A DNA stretch of 64,000 nt from Latrodectus hesperus (Eukaryota; Arthropoda; Arachnida; Araneae; Theridiidae): positions 6,758,457 through 6,822,456 of the forward strand of contig JAJQOW010000014.1 in assembly GCA_037975125.1 (NCBI GenBank), in the 5' to 3' direction. The notes under the pieces were generated by a model that had not been told where the DNA came from, did no database searches, and saw nothing but the letters and a program-made list of their open reading frames with translations. Positions 11,468-29,253 of this stretch are shown here, in pieces. The stretch's first letter is position 1. Every line of letters begins with the position of its first letter. The position numbers and the translations under genes are program-made.

Positions 11468-14400
11468 TTACAAAAAGTTGCATACCTATCAACTTTATGC
11501 GGTTTTTTAATCCTTTTTATTGAAGCTTGCACTAGATGAATGTATGAAAGTATTATTAAGTAATTAACTCATCTATTGCAAAATGTCTACATAGCATGAA
11601 ATTAATTGTACTTCTAGAATTTATTCCTCAGGTTTTTTATATCCTTAATGCTTAAGCCACACGGTATACGATTAATAGCAAAACAAATTTGCACACACAT
11701 GTTTGAATTCCTTTTTACCATTTTCATAAATGAAAAATTTAAACCACTCTATGCAATCTAAAGATTAAATTTCAGAAACAAAACATGACAGCTCAAAAGC
11801 TTATTACTCTGCTTTCAAGATTTTAATTATATTATAAAATAGTTATATTTTAAAGCAGTTAAAAATTAAAAGAAGTTGTAATGTTTTTATTTCAACACTA
11901 TATAAGTGTATTACCTATATTTTTACAATTTAATATTTACTATAGTAAAATTGATGTATACATAAGCTCTATAAATTAGATTGAATCACTGTAATTAAAA
12001 TAACAAAAGTAAATTTTCCTTATTAATATAATGAAATGATATAATTGAAACCAATATTTATAGTTGCAGTGTTAATCTAATTTTGATTCAATTAAAATCT
12101 AACTTCATTGTTAATTCTTGTATGTGTTGCTATTAAAAAAACATATATAACTTTTAGTTAAAAAAAGATGATTGCGATTTATTGATTTTTTGTTAAATGA
12201 ATTTACTTTGCAACAATTTTGTCAAATATAAACAATAAATTAATAAAATATTCATTTAAAGGTTCAATTTTTCAAATTGAACTAAATTAGTAAAAATTTT
12301 GAAATATTCGATTTGTAATAGTGTTCACAAAGATAAAAAAAAAAGATTAATTTTAGATTTAAAAATTTCTCGTGTTGCACAAAACAAATTGTATTTCATG
12401 TTAAGAAATTCATTGAAAAAGTAAATTTTTTTTCTAAAAATAGTTTTTTTCTCAGGTGTTTGTTTAATATTTATTTTCAAATTGCTTTTTGAACTAGAAT
12501 AACCTTTTTGTTTTCCTGTAAATCAGATTAGTTTTTTTTTTATCTTCATATTCATTGTAATTCTAATAAATGACAAAGTCAAGGAGTGTTACCTTGTCAG
12601 CAGGATTATTAGTTTATTATGAGAAAACATAATAGATATTAAGTCTCACTATTGTATCAATTTTCTTTGTTCAATCATATTGTGCACTGATGAATGCCAG
12701 GTGAAATAGATAATATTGTGTTAAGTAACTTAATGAAAATATATTCATTATTTAGGATAATTTACGATCTCATTAGTGTCACATGATTTTCATTGTGCAA
12801 AGAAGAAAAGAAAAATGAATTATTCATAACAAAGGGGATTATTTCATACGAACTAATCAAAGTTTTTCCTAAAACAAAATAATAAAGTAAAAAATGATAT
12901 GGTTTTTTAATGATATGGTAAAACTATAAATATACTTATTTATAGTTAAATTATTTTCTATATATTAAATTAAGAATAAATCTGTGTGAATAAAAATATT
13001 TATTTCTTAAAATATTTGAGCATCAATTTTGGGAAAACGATTTTTACTGTTTCAATTTTAATATTATATTTCTAATAGAAGCATCATATTTGTTTCATAA
13101 TATATTTTATCTATTTCACTAAATATTTGAATCCTTTTAGGGCTATGAAAAAAATTAATGATTTATTTTTTCATAACTCTAAAATGAAAATAAATGTATT
13201 AAAATGACGACTTTTTTTAAAAAACGTGACAATTATAAAATAAGTACAAGTTATTACGTAAATAAATAGCATGAATGAAATTATTCATATTCATGCAATT
13301 TATTTTCGTTGCCGATATAAGTTGATTTATTTAATTTTAGGTCTGAAATTTCAATCCTTGAAAAGGGGGAACCTCTGAACAAAAACCTTTTCGCTTTTTT
13401 AAAGGCAAACAGTTTTATAAAATTTATTTAATTTTATGACTTATATTTTTAAAATTTGTACTACAATTTGTACTTATTCTTTTTTAATTATAGATTTTAA
13501 ATTTATTATATGCATATATTTTTGTTTTTTATCATGATTTTAATGTTGATTGGGTTTTTCAAAACTATTTGGAAAAAAAACTATTTTTTTTAAAAGTTAG
13601 ATTTGGCGCAGCATGTTCTTCTTAGGACTTCTTAGGAAATGAATTTCATATGGTTTTTAATTAATTTAAAATGTCATTTTAAGAGCATTATTAATTGATT
13701 TAGTTGAATAAATCACTTAAAAACTAATTTATCAGACGTAATCACGTCTTAATTTAAGCAATTATTTATGAATAAAATATGTAATTAAATATGTCATATT
13801 ACATAAAAAAAGAGTTTTTCTATATTGACAATAGGTCAATATAGGCAATTGATGAATGAAATATTCGTTAAAATGTTTAGTTGAAACAGGTAACAGAAAA
13901 CTTAAAAATTATTTATGGTGTGCACTCTAAATTTTCAAGAAATTGCTTTCAGTATTATCTATTAATAATATTTACTCGAAGTAAATTTAAATGAGAACTA
14001 AATGATTCACAATTAAAAACAAGAGTAAAAGCTCATTCATTTAACAATCTAAATCACAAAATCTATTTGAAATTAAATCTAAAAGTTTAATTTATAACAT
14101 TTGGAATCTCTTTTACATAATTGTAAAGTCTTATCGAAATCTCACTCACAGATTAATTAAATATTTTTATTATATAGTAAATAAAATTTATTAATATCTA
14201 TAATAATAAATTTATAGGATTATATCAAAAGTTCAGCAAAATAAAGGTAAATAAATTTAACTTACAATCAATAAAAAAGTTTTAAAACTCCCTTTACCTA
14301 TTTTTTTATTAAAATTTAACAAACGCGGATTTATTTGCAATTACAAACATTTTAAAAATGTTACACCTAAAATTTAAAAAAAAAAAGCTATGCATCTTGG

Positions 14401-14639
14401 TTATTTTTAATTTAATTAATATTTACTTTGTAAACGAACATCTTGTAAAGTAAACAATTTACTTACACTAAATAAAACTGACTATAAATTATATCTTCGG
14501 TTTTCATAACTCCGTTATCAAATCAATGATTCTCGGAAAATCCATCAACAAATGTATTCATTACGAGATAACATGCGAAATGTTTTTCTGGGAATAGAAA
14601 AAGTTATGGTGCGAGTGGTAAATAGATAGATAACGGTTT
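11468..14639. other. AT desert
   Basis: Extremely AT-rich with long T and A runs. No coding frame of note, no transposon ends and no tandem array. I see nothing in it. Confidence 0.7.
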
Positions 14640-14950
14640 TTATGCTTCTTTTAATTGAATAATGGGAAAAATATGATCGAATCCACTTAACCCTAACTGC
14701 ATCCTCTTCCGTCCATCAGTGGTAGAAGAGTGGCCGTTCTTCGGGCCGAGCAATTCATTAATTAACGGCAGCTTATGCCTTAATTCACTTAGCTCTCGAC
14801 GGAGGGAGGGAGCAAGATTTATGCAAGTATGACAGAGATTAATATCTCTTTCTGATTTAAGGTTGGCCTGTGCACTTTTGAGGGGGCGAGCAGCGAATTC
14901 CGTCACGAGAGATTCGGCGATCATATTCTACATAAATGATTGCGTGAATG
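14640..14950. promoter_or_regulatory. Candidate conserved non-coding element or enhancer
   Basis: About 300 bp of balanced composition standing in several kb of AT desert, without repeat hallmarks. It contains clustered homeodomain-type motifs (ATTCATTAATTAACGG near 14753), GATTAATATC near 14836 and CpGs. A 94-codon minus-strand open frame (14640-14924) crosses it but has no recognisable domain and could be chance. Calling it regulatory is inference from composition only. Confidence 0.3.
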
Positions 14951-15260
14951 AAGCGCTGATTGAATATTTATGACGCTTGTACCAAGGCATTAAACTTAAT
15001 GTGCTGTAATATGTTTTGGTAAAGAGAGTAAATTAACTTTTTAAAACAAAGAAAAACGTCATTAATTTGAATGTGACTTACAAATGCATAGTCTTACAAA
15101 TGATTTTTAAGATAAGGATTTGTGTAAATTTCCTAAAATTCTAAATAAATCTGTATATGGTTTTCAAATGATATAATTAAATGTAAAATCGAATAAAAAT
15201 AATTTATAATAATAGCAATGATAATTTATGTATTAGCCTATAAAAAATAATATTAATTTA
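14951..15260. other. AT-rich intergenic sequence
   Basis: Nothing recognised. Confidence 0.65.
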
Positions 15261-15271
15261 ATTAGGAATAT

Positions 15272-15504
15272 GTTGTTGTTGTTTTTGTTCTCGAGTCCAT
15301 GAAATTAGTGTAGATAACAGATAATAAGGAAAGTCTCTAAATTCCATCGAAAGTCTTGACCATTACCTGCAATTAGAGGTGCATTAGGGCTGTAGAGAAT
15401 TTCTTGCAATGAGTCCCTGAGTGGGACCATTCCCATTTTTAATAAATTTACCCAACAGATTCCAAGGTGTGATTGAGGACTCCCGGGTTGTGCTTACATT
15501 GAAT
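15272..15504 (-). mobile_element. Short retroposon with (CAA)n tail
   Basis: On the minus strand the insert ends in CGAGAACAAAAACAACAACA, a simple-sequence retroposon tail. It is bounded by a perfect 11 bp duplication, ATTAGGAATAT, at 15261-15271 and 15505-15515. The 233 bp body has no clear tRNA-like A and B boxes, so it is either a 5'-truncated SINE or a LINE tail. The family is unknown to me. Confidence 0.75.
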
Positions 15505-15515
15505 ATTAGGAATAT

Positions 15516-19480
<3,965 letters not shown>

Positions 19481-19553
19481 TAAGTATAAAGGTATTTAAG
19501 CAACTGGAGAGTATGATACTTTTGACAACAAAGATAATAAAATTTTTCCTCAC

Positions 19554-19674
19554 CTATTTCAATATCTTCGGGATCAGTTCCTTTTCCAAAAGAATCGGGA
19601 AACAAGTCTTTAGTTTTGACGGTGACTCCACTCAGAATCATTAAAAAAGATAAAACTAGAAGTTGTTGCAACAT
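19554..19674 (-). CDS. Possible first coding exon of a secreted protein (signal peptide)
   Basis: From the ATG at 19672-19674 the minus strand encodes MLQQLLVLSFLMILSGVTVK followed by a short acidic stretch (DLFPDSFGKGTDPEDIEI). The first 17 residues form a textbook signal peptide: a short polar start, a hydrophobic core, and small residues near the expected cleavage site. The sequence then reads ATAG|GTGAGG, a good splice donor, so the exon would end at 19554 after 40 codons plus one base (phase 1). Upstream, TATATAAAA lies at 19697-19705, but only about 30 bases from the ATG, which leaves almost no leader and may be chance in AT-rich DNA. I found no convincing second exon downstream. The family is not recognised; it could also be a fossil exon. 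Confidence 0.35.
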
Positions 19675-19709
19675 TGTTTCTGTATCTGATATCAGATTTT
19701 TATATAAAT

Positions 19710-20640
19710 GCTAAAATACTTAAAACATTTATGTATGTCATAGTTGCAAATATCATTTCCATCAGGATTTTGCAGAAAAGATTAATTAAAAATTTTCCTT
19801 CTGCTTATTTGTACCATTAACAGTCATCTAAGTAATTTCATTTTCAAAAGGAAAATAGGTTCTCTCCATCCTACATTCTCAAAATCAGTTTCTTTATAAA
19901 TGCAAAAGGATGTCTTTTTCCAGTATCAGCAATTATATTTCCTTTTGTTCATATTAAATAATTTGTGATAAAATACTCAATATTCGCGGTTAATTCCTTC
20001 CTTGATAGTGCTATTGTTAAACTCGGTGAATTTTCCTAGTTTATACTAAAAGAATTTGCTTAAAAAAATGTGTCAAATTTGTAATGAATACTTTTTATTT
20101 AGGAAAGTTAATATAAATGAGAATCTATTAACAAATTTATTGATTTCATACTTTAAACGTGGTACAGAAGTTCTGTCAGCTTATTTTGGAGTATAAACTT
20201 TTTAAAAACACTCATTTTTCTGAATTCGTATAGTGTTATTACTTGCAATATATTTCCGACAGAGCAATTGAAATGAATGAATCACTAATAAACTGCCCTT
20301 TTAGTTTTTACTTCAAATCAACCTGTAAACCTTTAAGAAATTTTGTTCAAATTATATTACCAGAAATGCTTATGTTATACAAAAGTCTTCGAAACAGTCA
20401 GTTACTTTAGCATCATCAAACAAATCTTCAATTTTCAGATGTATTTTTAAGCAATTTTATAGTAAGTTTTTAATTTTTAACAAAACGAGCCATTCTAAAT
20501 TGAAATAATTTCTCAGTCAGTGGAAAAAATTTTTTTAAGAAAACTGACAGTTACAAAATCAAAATCAGGGTACCACATCAAATTCCATACCATAAACTGC
20601 TGCTGTAGAATAATTTTTGCTATATTATGTTCATGCTTCC
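19710..20640. other. AT-rich intergenic sequence
   Basis: No gene, tail or inverted ends recognised. If the exon at 19554-19674 is real, this is its upstream flank. Confidence 0.6.
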
Positions 20641-20654
20641 ATTTTTAGTTTTCT

Positions 20655-21070
20655 AATACGAAAACTTCTTTTCGAAAATTGAAGTGCGACGCCGCATTTT
20701 GCGAGTTGAATTGCACGTGTTTCCCGCTCCACCGATCAGCCCAGACTCTAGCGGGGAGAGGGCCGCATCTTCTCCGCACGCATCCCTCCGGAATTCTTAG
20801 AGTCGTCTGATCAGCCCCTGCTTCGGCTGAGCGCCCGCTGAACGCAGCGTCTTTTGAGGAAAACTAGACGATGGAAAGGGGGAACGGGGGAGAGGGGGCA
20901 CAGCTGATCTGAGGGAAAGCGCGCCATCTGGCGCAAGGGGGCTAAGCTCACTTAATCTTGGGAGGGCTTAGTGGTGTGAGGCCGGATAGAGTGTCCTGGA
21001 AGGAAGAGCGTTGATCCACCCACCACTTGCTCTGCTGGATGTCCTTTGTCTGAAATGCTCCACTTCAATG
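20655..21070. promoter_or_regulatory. CpG-rich GC island, candidate promoter or boundary element
   Basis: About 400 bp of strikingly GC-rich, CpG-bearing sequence inside AT desert. It contains TGATCAGCCC at 20813-20822, with a second GATCAGCCC near 20735 beside inverted AGACTCTAG/TTAGAGTC segments, a CAGCTG E-box, and the palindrome-like CGCGCCATCTGGCGCA (20930-20945), which resembles a CTCF site on the minus strand. No long frame or repeat signature explains the composition. Candidates are an unannotated promoter, an insulator, or an old GC-rich repeat. Confidence 0.4.
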
Positions 21071-22261
<1,191 letters not shown>

Positions 22262-22265
22262 GTAT

Positions 22266-22837
22266 TGTTACAAATTTATAAATAATGATATTTGTCTTAA
22301 AATATCTCAGACAGATCGGAAATTCTCACATTTTGGGCAAAAATTGCAGTATTTAGACGTGTTGTAGTTTAAAAGCGGATTTCCTAATGATTTGGCGACT
22401 TGGCGACATTTAGCGAGATTCTTGGCGACTTGGCGAGAAATCGATATTTCTGGAAACATTCATCACCTAAGCTCTAGGACCAATATTTTTCGAGATAGCC
22501 TAGAAGCTTCCAGAACCTTGGCGAAATTGGTAGATTTCTCCGCCAAGTCAGGTATAAATACCGCAGCCCGACATGGAAGAGTAGTTTAATGAAGACAGTC
22601 AGTGAGTGAAGACGATTAGTTGTGACTGCTAGTTGTTCTCTGTCTGAGGTATTTGAGACCTGTGATTGGAAGCTATTTCCTATTGTATCTGACGAATTGT
22701 AGCTGTATAATTGTGATTGTTACAGCGGGAATTTCGTTTATCTAGTGAAGTTTTTACGAATAAAAGTCTTGAGTTCATTCATTAATTAGTTGCTTTATTC
22801 AACTCTCAATCGTCACGAACCTGTGGAGCTCGGTACA
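22266..22837 (+). mobile_element. Solo LTR of an LTR retrotransposon
   Basis: A 572 bp unit bounded by TGTTAC...GGTACA (TG...CA ends) and flanked by GTAT on both sides (22262-22265 and 22838-22841). The left flank is a TATG microsatellite, so the 4 bp match alone is weak. Promoter and polyadenylation signals are in the order expected of U3-R-U5: TATAAATA at 22553-22560 and AATAAA at 22759-22764. No primer-binding site, gag or pol follows, so it is a solo LTR formed by recombination. U3 holds TTGGCGACTTGGCGA twice (22392-22406 and 22422-22436). The superfamily (Gypsy favoured by the 4 bp duplication) is not certain. Confidence 0.7.
22553..22560 (+). promoter_or_regulatory. LTR TATA box
   Basis: TATAAATA sits about 200 bp upstream of the LTR's AATAAA at 22759, in the right position to start transcription of the vanished retroelement, and is immediately followed by GC-rich CCGCAGCCCG. 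Confidence 0.6.
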
Positions 22838-22841
22838 GTAT

Positions 22842-24217
22842 GTATTAAGTCTTGTTATTATCAGTAAATACCGAAAGAATGTTAACAAAGAAAATTCTCG
22901 TTCACCGTTAATTTTATAAAATACAATTGATGCGTAGGCAGGTAAGGGTCCTTTATGACCTTCTATAGTGAGTGCAGATTTGTGGATGAGCCCAAATAGA
23001 CCATATTTTCCTAATATCAAGAAATGATATGATAAATAGTTGAGTTACACTGTGAGATAAAATAGGTAAGCAGATGTAGGTATATAATATTTTTTAAACA
23101 AATAATTGTAATAAAATGGTGTAAACCATTTTATTGAAAATTTTTAGTATAACAGGGAGAGTAAAAAAAAATATAGGAAACATTAATTTATAATTTACTG
23201 AACACAAAATGTTTAGACTATTCTAATTTCGTAAGCAATGTATATGAAAGACACTAAAGAGCAAAACTTAGCTGCAAAAGCAAATATTGAATATTTCTCA
23301 GCCTTTTTGTGTAGTATGTGTATGATATCAGCAAGTAGAATTTAACTATGAAAACGACAATAATAATTAATATTTGTAATTAAATTCGATTTTTCTTTTT
23401 AAAAGTATTCATAATTAAATTACTTGCATTAAAATTAAGTTGTGATCATTTATAATGTCACTTTATGTTAAAATATTACGAAAAATAAATACTTAGAAGC
23501 AAATCTAATTTATAAAGATATTTTATTGCTTATACATAATATAAGTATACCACATAATTTCCTTCTCAATGCATATTACGTAATATGTAAAAAAAAAATG
23601 GGTCACATAAGGCCACAAAATTTTATTGAAATATCAGCAAACTTTTTTCAAATCGTTTGAATCGAAAAATTAAAAATTTATTTATTTCATTTTTTACTAA
23701 TTTTATGTTCCTCTTTTTTATAAATTTTCATGCAGTTTATTACTTACATTCGAAAACATCTAATTTCTCACTGATAGAAAAATAGGTAATAACGTTATAA
23801 TCCAAATATTTGTTTTGCTTTTCTAGCGTTCATTAAATATTTGTTTTAAATAAATCGTTTGTTCCTTAAGATTTCAGAAAAATTCTACTGAAAGTAAATA
23901 TATCTCAAAATATGCTATTCACAGCTCCCTAAACTTGATTCTTCTTTTTCAAAACAGTAATGAATTGTGGTGTGTGTCCCTCCCTTAAAAGTTAATGTAA
24001 ATTATTAAAATTTCCGAATTTTGTTACTGGTGAAATTAAGAAATGCGACATAAATTCTCGATACCAGAATCGTTATCCATACATCTCTATTTATAAATAA
24101 AATAGATGCATTTTATTTTTTAAAATTTAATAAATGTAAAAAGCCATTTATAACTTAATTTAATAGCGAAAGGAGATCTTGGTGCATTCCTTACTAAAAT
24201 GTATTTTCTCTCAATAT
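22842..24217. other. AT-rich intergenic sequence
   Basis: No recognisable gene or element. Confidence 0.6.
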
Positions 24218-24232
24218 TTTCTATGTATATAC

Positions 24233-24506
24233 TAAACTCCATGGCACGACAGCCCATGTGGGCCAAGGCCTACAGTGCTCATAACTGTTTTCATGACCGA
24301 GGGCCCTGGGGTGCGAAGCATATGTCCCAGTTAGGTGGTCAGCCTAACGTAAGAATCCCAGTGTTTAGTTCCCAAGCATGCTGGGTACTCAGTGAATCGA
24401 CCCACTGAAGGGATGAAAGGCTGAGTCAACTTTGCCCAGCCCGAGGATCGAACCTCGGACCTGTGTCATGGGAGCGTGAAACGCTGCCACTAAGCCACCG
24501 GGCTTC
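24233..24506 (-). mobile_element. tRNA-derived SINE, family D
   Basis: On the minus strand the head reads GGTGGCTTAGTGGCAGCG (RNA polymerase III A box) and GAGGTTCGATCCTCGG (B box), the tRNA-like promoter spacing of a SINE. The body continues about 200 bp to the low-coordinate end. A perfect 15 bp duplication, TTTCTATGTATATAC, flanks it at 24218-24232 and 24507-24521, which proves the insertion and suggests it is fairly young. The open frame crossing it (24199-24408 plus) is a by-product. It differs in head and body from the other SINEs in this window. Confidence 0.93.
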
Positions 24507-24521
24507 TTTCTATGTATATAC

Positions 24522-25489
24522 ACCACTTTAATCTGGATTTATTTTTAATCTATAATTATTTAAACATTGTGTATTTTTTTAAACTCATAAACTCTAGTTT
24601 TTATCTCATTTTAAACATTTTTTGTATCCAACTAAGTATTAAAATATAGTAAATTCCAAAAACAATTGCCCTAACGGAAAAGGAGAGATTTGATGAGGAT
24701 CATCCAATAAGCTGCAACTCTAGAAATGTTACGAACTTTCTGGTTTCTATAAGTACTACATCTATGGAATTACAACGACCCAATGATAGAATCGTGGGCT
24801 CTTCGGATTGAAAGATCCTACGTTCAATCTCAACCACTGTCACAATGGGATATTGCGCTACTAACTCCTGCGTTCGCATCTGTCGTTGGGAAGAGAATTT
24901 CTGAGATTTCTCCCTTGAGAGACGGGAATACGGCAATTTGTGTATGATAAAACCTCTTGAAGGGTCACAGTTAATGCTAAAATGACATTGTCTGTTAGTT
25001 TGCCCACTACGTGTTGTCAAAGCTTTTCTTTCTGTTAAAAACTACCTTAAGTCATACATTTGTACTTCTTTGCTTTGGTCAATACTTTTTAAAAACATTT
25101 GCAAGTATTTTGCTATATATTTAAAAAACTATTAATTCGGATTTTATAAACCTAGTTTCTCACATATTTTATGAAACTTTTATAACGTCTTGTGTAATTG
25201 TAGGAAAAATGAAACAACATACCTGAGGAAAAGGAGAATTAAATAATTGAGGATGAATGTAGTATAATATGAACCAGATAGTTTTGTAACTACTGCATAT
25301 ACTTATTATACATATATATACGTGTATGCCCCATTAGCAATTTAAATTACTACACCATGAAAGAAATTAAATAAAAAGATATTTCTATTGTACCTAAGAA
25401 GTATGGGATGAAGATAAAATTAAAAAAATTGCAAGTAGTTAGGAAGTTTACAGGGGTATAAAATAAGTTTACAGTTCTTGAAAACTAAA
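24522..25489. other. Unidentified intergenic sequence, mid-GC core
   Basis: 24690-25030 is less AT-rich than its surroundings and carries a 106-codon minus-strand open frame (24700-25020) without a recognisable domain. It may be a decayed repeat. I could not assign it. Confidence 0.4.
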
Positions 25490-26340
25490 ATGACTCTTAC
25501 CCGATTAGACATGAAAATGAAGTGGGTTTGAATGACAGAAACGGGCAATGTATTTCACGTTGCGTCAAGTCTATGCCACCATTCATCATTTCCTGTGACC
25601 GGAGAGAAAATAAGACTAGTCTCAATGTTTCAACCCAAATGGCTCCAAGTGCGAGTCCTAAAGACCAGGATAACGATCGAACACCCTCTAAATCGAAGAA
25701 GGTCAGAATACGTCAAGTAACTTGTGCTCTGGTGCTTTCTTGTTTAAAGATAGTGCTTCGCTGGTCTCACTGATAGTAACACAACAACTGACCCTAAAAT
25801 ATCAGAAATGTATTGATCCCCGCTCTGATTACAGTCCATCCGAATTAAAGATGCGTATGTCGTCTACTATATGGTTCCCTATACCATCTCGCCAGATGCG
25901 TGACACCTAAGATGATATTAAATGTAACTTGACGACTAGCGTTTTCCTCGAAATTTCCGGGAATCTATACTGCCATCAAAATACTACTCACATAACTGAG
26001 AATCATCAGAAAAAATGCTGTTATGTTACTTCTGTATTTAGCTTTGTCACGTGCGCATCAGAGTCGTTATCTGATATAATGTCACAATGTCAAGTGTAAC
26101 CGTAATGATCATCATGTTGACTGTCTCTGCTGTTTCAACTCTCGTCACACTGTACGAGCGATATAGATTGTTTGGTTTTGCAGGGATTACCTCATAATAT
26201 GTCATTCTTCTAGAATATTAATCAAAGGTAAGCATTGAGATCCTACATGCCATTCAGTATGATCTTTAGCAACCATAGACTCCTAATCGCATGACATAGA
26301 ATGAATTTTGGTTAGTGAGAGTCTCAATACCATGGAACGA
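25490..26340. other. Unidentified mid-GC block, probably an old repeat
   Basis: About 850 bp of balanced composition with several short overlapping open frames (25522-25773, 25532-25720, 25722-25910 plus), none with a motif I can name. Abrupt composition edges suggest an inserted element, but I found no inverted ends, tail or target duplication. Confidence 0.35.
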
Positions 26341-29240
26341 TAATCTAAATTCTTAATAAGCAAAGATTTTACCGCATTCGAATTACAATACTATCTGATA
26401 ATCATTTCCACTTCTTATTCTATATTCAATGAAGTATTCTAGCGTGCAAATGAGAAATCGTCCGCACACTAATCATTTACATATTCCAACCTTTTTTTCT
26501 GTAATGTGATTTTGATTTTCGCAAATTCATTTTTTCTTGGTGTTACATTTTTAATAGTCAGCAGTGTATATGCATACATAGATATGTATGCATATATAAC
26601 ACTTAAATAATATAAATGAAATCAGTTTAAAATCATTTCAATTATTTGTTTTTTAACACAGAACCTTCATAATCCCTGAATCTTTGATTACTTGAATAAC
26701 ATAATTTTGCCGATTGATATTCGACAAAATTCCCATATAAATATTGGTAAAATATAAATATTGGTAAAATTTTTTAAACAGTTTCTAAACAAATTCCGTG
26801 TTCACAGCTTCCCAAAATAGATTCATCCAACTTCAATTCAATTTTTAATTATAAGTTGTAGGTTTTAGATTAAGTTTAAATAAAAAAGTAATAAGAATAT
26901 TATAGAAATATTGATTTTAAAGTAGACACAATTTTTTCAAAATGTATAAAAGCCAAAATTTAGAAATGAATGAAAAGTTTTCAAAACAATGGAATTAAAA
27001 TTAATTATTAATACTTGCAATATACATTTTTTGTGTTTAATATTCTAACAGGAAGTGTTTTCAAAGGAATTTTTTATTCCAAATACCAAACTGTCTAAGC
27101 TGGTTAAGGCAGTATCTTTCAGAAAGGAACAGTCTGTAATTCTAAAGCAAATGATGCTATGATTGAAGGGAGAACCCTCTTGATCCATCAGTTTGCATAG
27201 AGAAGGGGAGAAAAAAGAGAAACATTTAATTAAATAAAACTAATCACTTGCAAGATCGTGTAGGAGTCCTCTGCCTGTCTCTTCACTTAGTGGAGTTGAA
27301 CACTTTTATCCTGGGCACCGCCCTAGGCATACCCCAAACCCTCAGATCCACACCTCCCCTTTCCCGTCCCTATATGGAAACATGTATATAGGACGAGATC
27401 TAAATTTAATAATGCAAATGAGGTACTGTAGGACGGATTGAAAGAATGATTTGGAATTCCTGAAAGCAATCATCTGTCGGTCCCCTTTTCTCTTCCTTGG
27501 CTTGATCGCCCATTGAAATCAATGGATATTTTATGGAAATATAAAAATACTTGTGTACACTCTCTAGATTCAATGTTGCAAAATTCCAAAAGGCTTACTT
27601 TAAAAATAGATGAAATAGATAACATTATCTTGTAAAGTTATTTACATTGAATTCGTAAAGTTATTTCATTAATTATGTATCGAAATCTTCTTATCATCGA
27701 AATTTCATTTCAAATTAATCAAAGCATAAAATCTACTAAAGCTTTACTCTCCAGTCTTTTGTTAGAGTTAACAGATTTATTATTTTTAATAAATAGAAAT
27801 ATCCTATATTTACTAAAGTTAATGAATCAAATCAAAACTGTTCATAATAATAGAAAAGATGATTTTGAAGTGTTGTGAGCATCATACATTTTATTCATCA
27901 AGATTTTAAGCGAATATTTAAAAACAAACTAAATCGAGTTCTTAATTTATGAATCAAGTCGGTCTACTCTTTATTATGAAAATAATTTTAGAGAGTATGT
28001 AGATAAAATACTTTTTATTAATATTTGTCAAATAAAAATATCAGAGTTTGTCAAGTAAAGCATTCCGTTGTTGTGGATACAAATTGAAATCATTTGCTTA
28101 AATTATGAATTATAAAAAAGTAAAAACATCATTTAATATAATGTGAGGTAGTAAGCAAACTTTCTCTGATTTGCTTATGAAACTTTGCATGAAAAATATA
28201 ATTTCAAATAATTTAGACATTTAATGGCGTTTTATAAATTTACTTTAAAATGCATATAAATAATTCTGTAAAAGGAAAAACCTATCCATAATAGCAGTTT
28301 ATTGAGAAAAACCACTTCATTACTTACGAAATTAAATTTCAGATTTTTAAATGAAGAAGAAAAAATTAACTAATCATTATTATATTTTCTTTTCTATATT
28401 CTTAGAATCCATTTATAATTCTTTAATTAAAAGTTAATTTAATGAACAAAATTTATATTTTAATTATGAGAGTTAACTTTTAATTTCTAAGGTTATGTTT
28501 TAAAAATTCTTTATAATTAAGATGTTTTTATTTTGTTTTAGTGTACATTTATCGAATACTTAAGGTATAATTTTAGATTTTTCATATTTTCAAATCATCT
28601 CATTTAACTTAATTATTTATCAGTAATTATGAACTATTTACCACTGAAGTAGAAGTTAATGAGGAAGTAATTTGGGGAAAAAATTACCATGTATGATATA
28701 ACTTTTTGGTCAATTCTCAGATAATGTATTAATGTTAGGAAAGGCGTAAAACTATAAACAATCTGCAGATATATATTAGGCATACACATTTTATTATAAA
28801 ATACAACAAAACGCCATAAAAACTTTTATTGATGAATAGAGCTCTTACGTTTGATTAGATATATTCTATTAAATTGATGCTTTTTCAAGTACTTGTTATG
28901 CTTATGCAATAGTATTTGTGTTAGATACGTTTGATAATGCGCATAAGCGTTTGATTTGATCGAAAACCATAGAGCAAAGTGAAAGTTTCCTACTAGCAGT
29001 AATATTACGATTTAATCTTCGAAAAACTTAACGAAGCATTCCGCATTTCTTTCATCAGATTACTCATCGGAAGTAATGATTTTCATGAAAATATATTTTC
29101 CTATGAGTTTCTTTAAACAAGAATTAACAAATGACATTTTGAATTTTCATCCGTCAAATATATACTTTTAAATCTTTTCAACCTCTAAATATATATGATT
29201 TTTCTATTTTTCTCAGAAGATTCTATCCATTTAAATTTGA
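26341..29240. other. AT-rich intergenic sequence with one candidate element
   Basis: Mostly AT desert. The patch at 27240-27540 is more GC-rich and contains an exact POU octamer, ATGCAAAT (27413-27420 region), within TTAATAATGCAAATGAGG. It is a possible conserved non-coding element. A direct duplication of ATAAATATTGGTAAAAT occurs near 26740-26770. Confidence 0.45.
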
Positions 29241-29253
29241 CGCGAAAAAGATT

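Noticed and set aside
19554..19674. Venom peptide gene
   Set aside because: A signal peptide in a probable spider invites this idea, but the visible exon has no cysteine framework or recognisable mature region.
27090..27210. Possible further SINE head (CTAAGCTGGTTAAGGCA)
   Set aside because: A-box-like only; no B box at the right distance, no tail and no target duplication.
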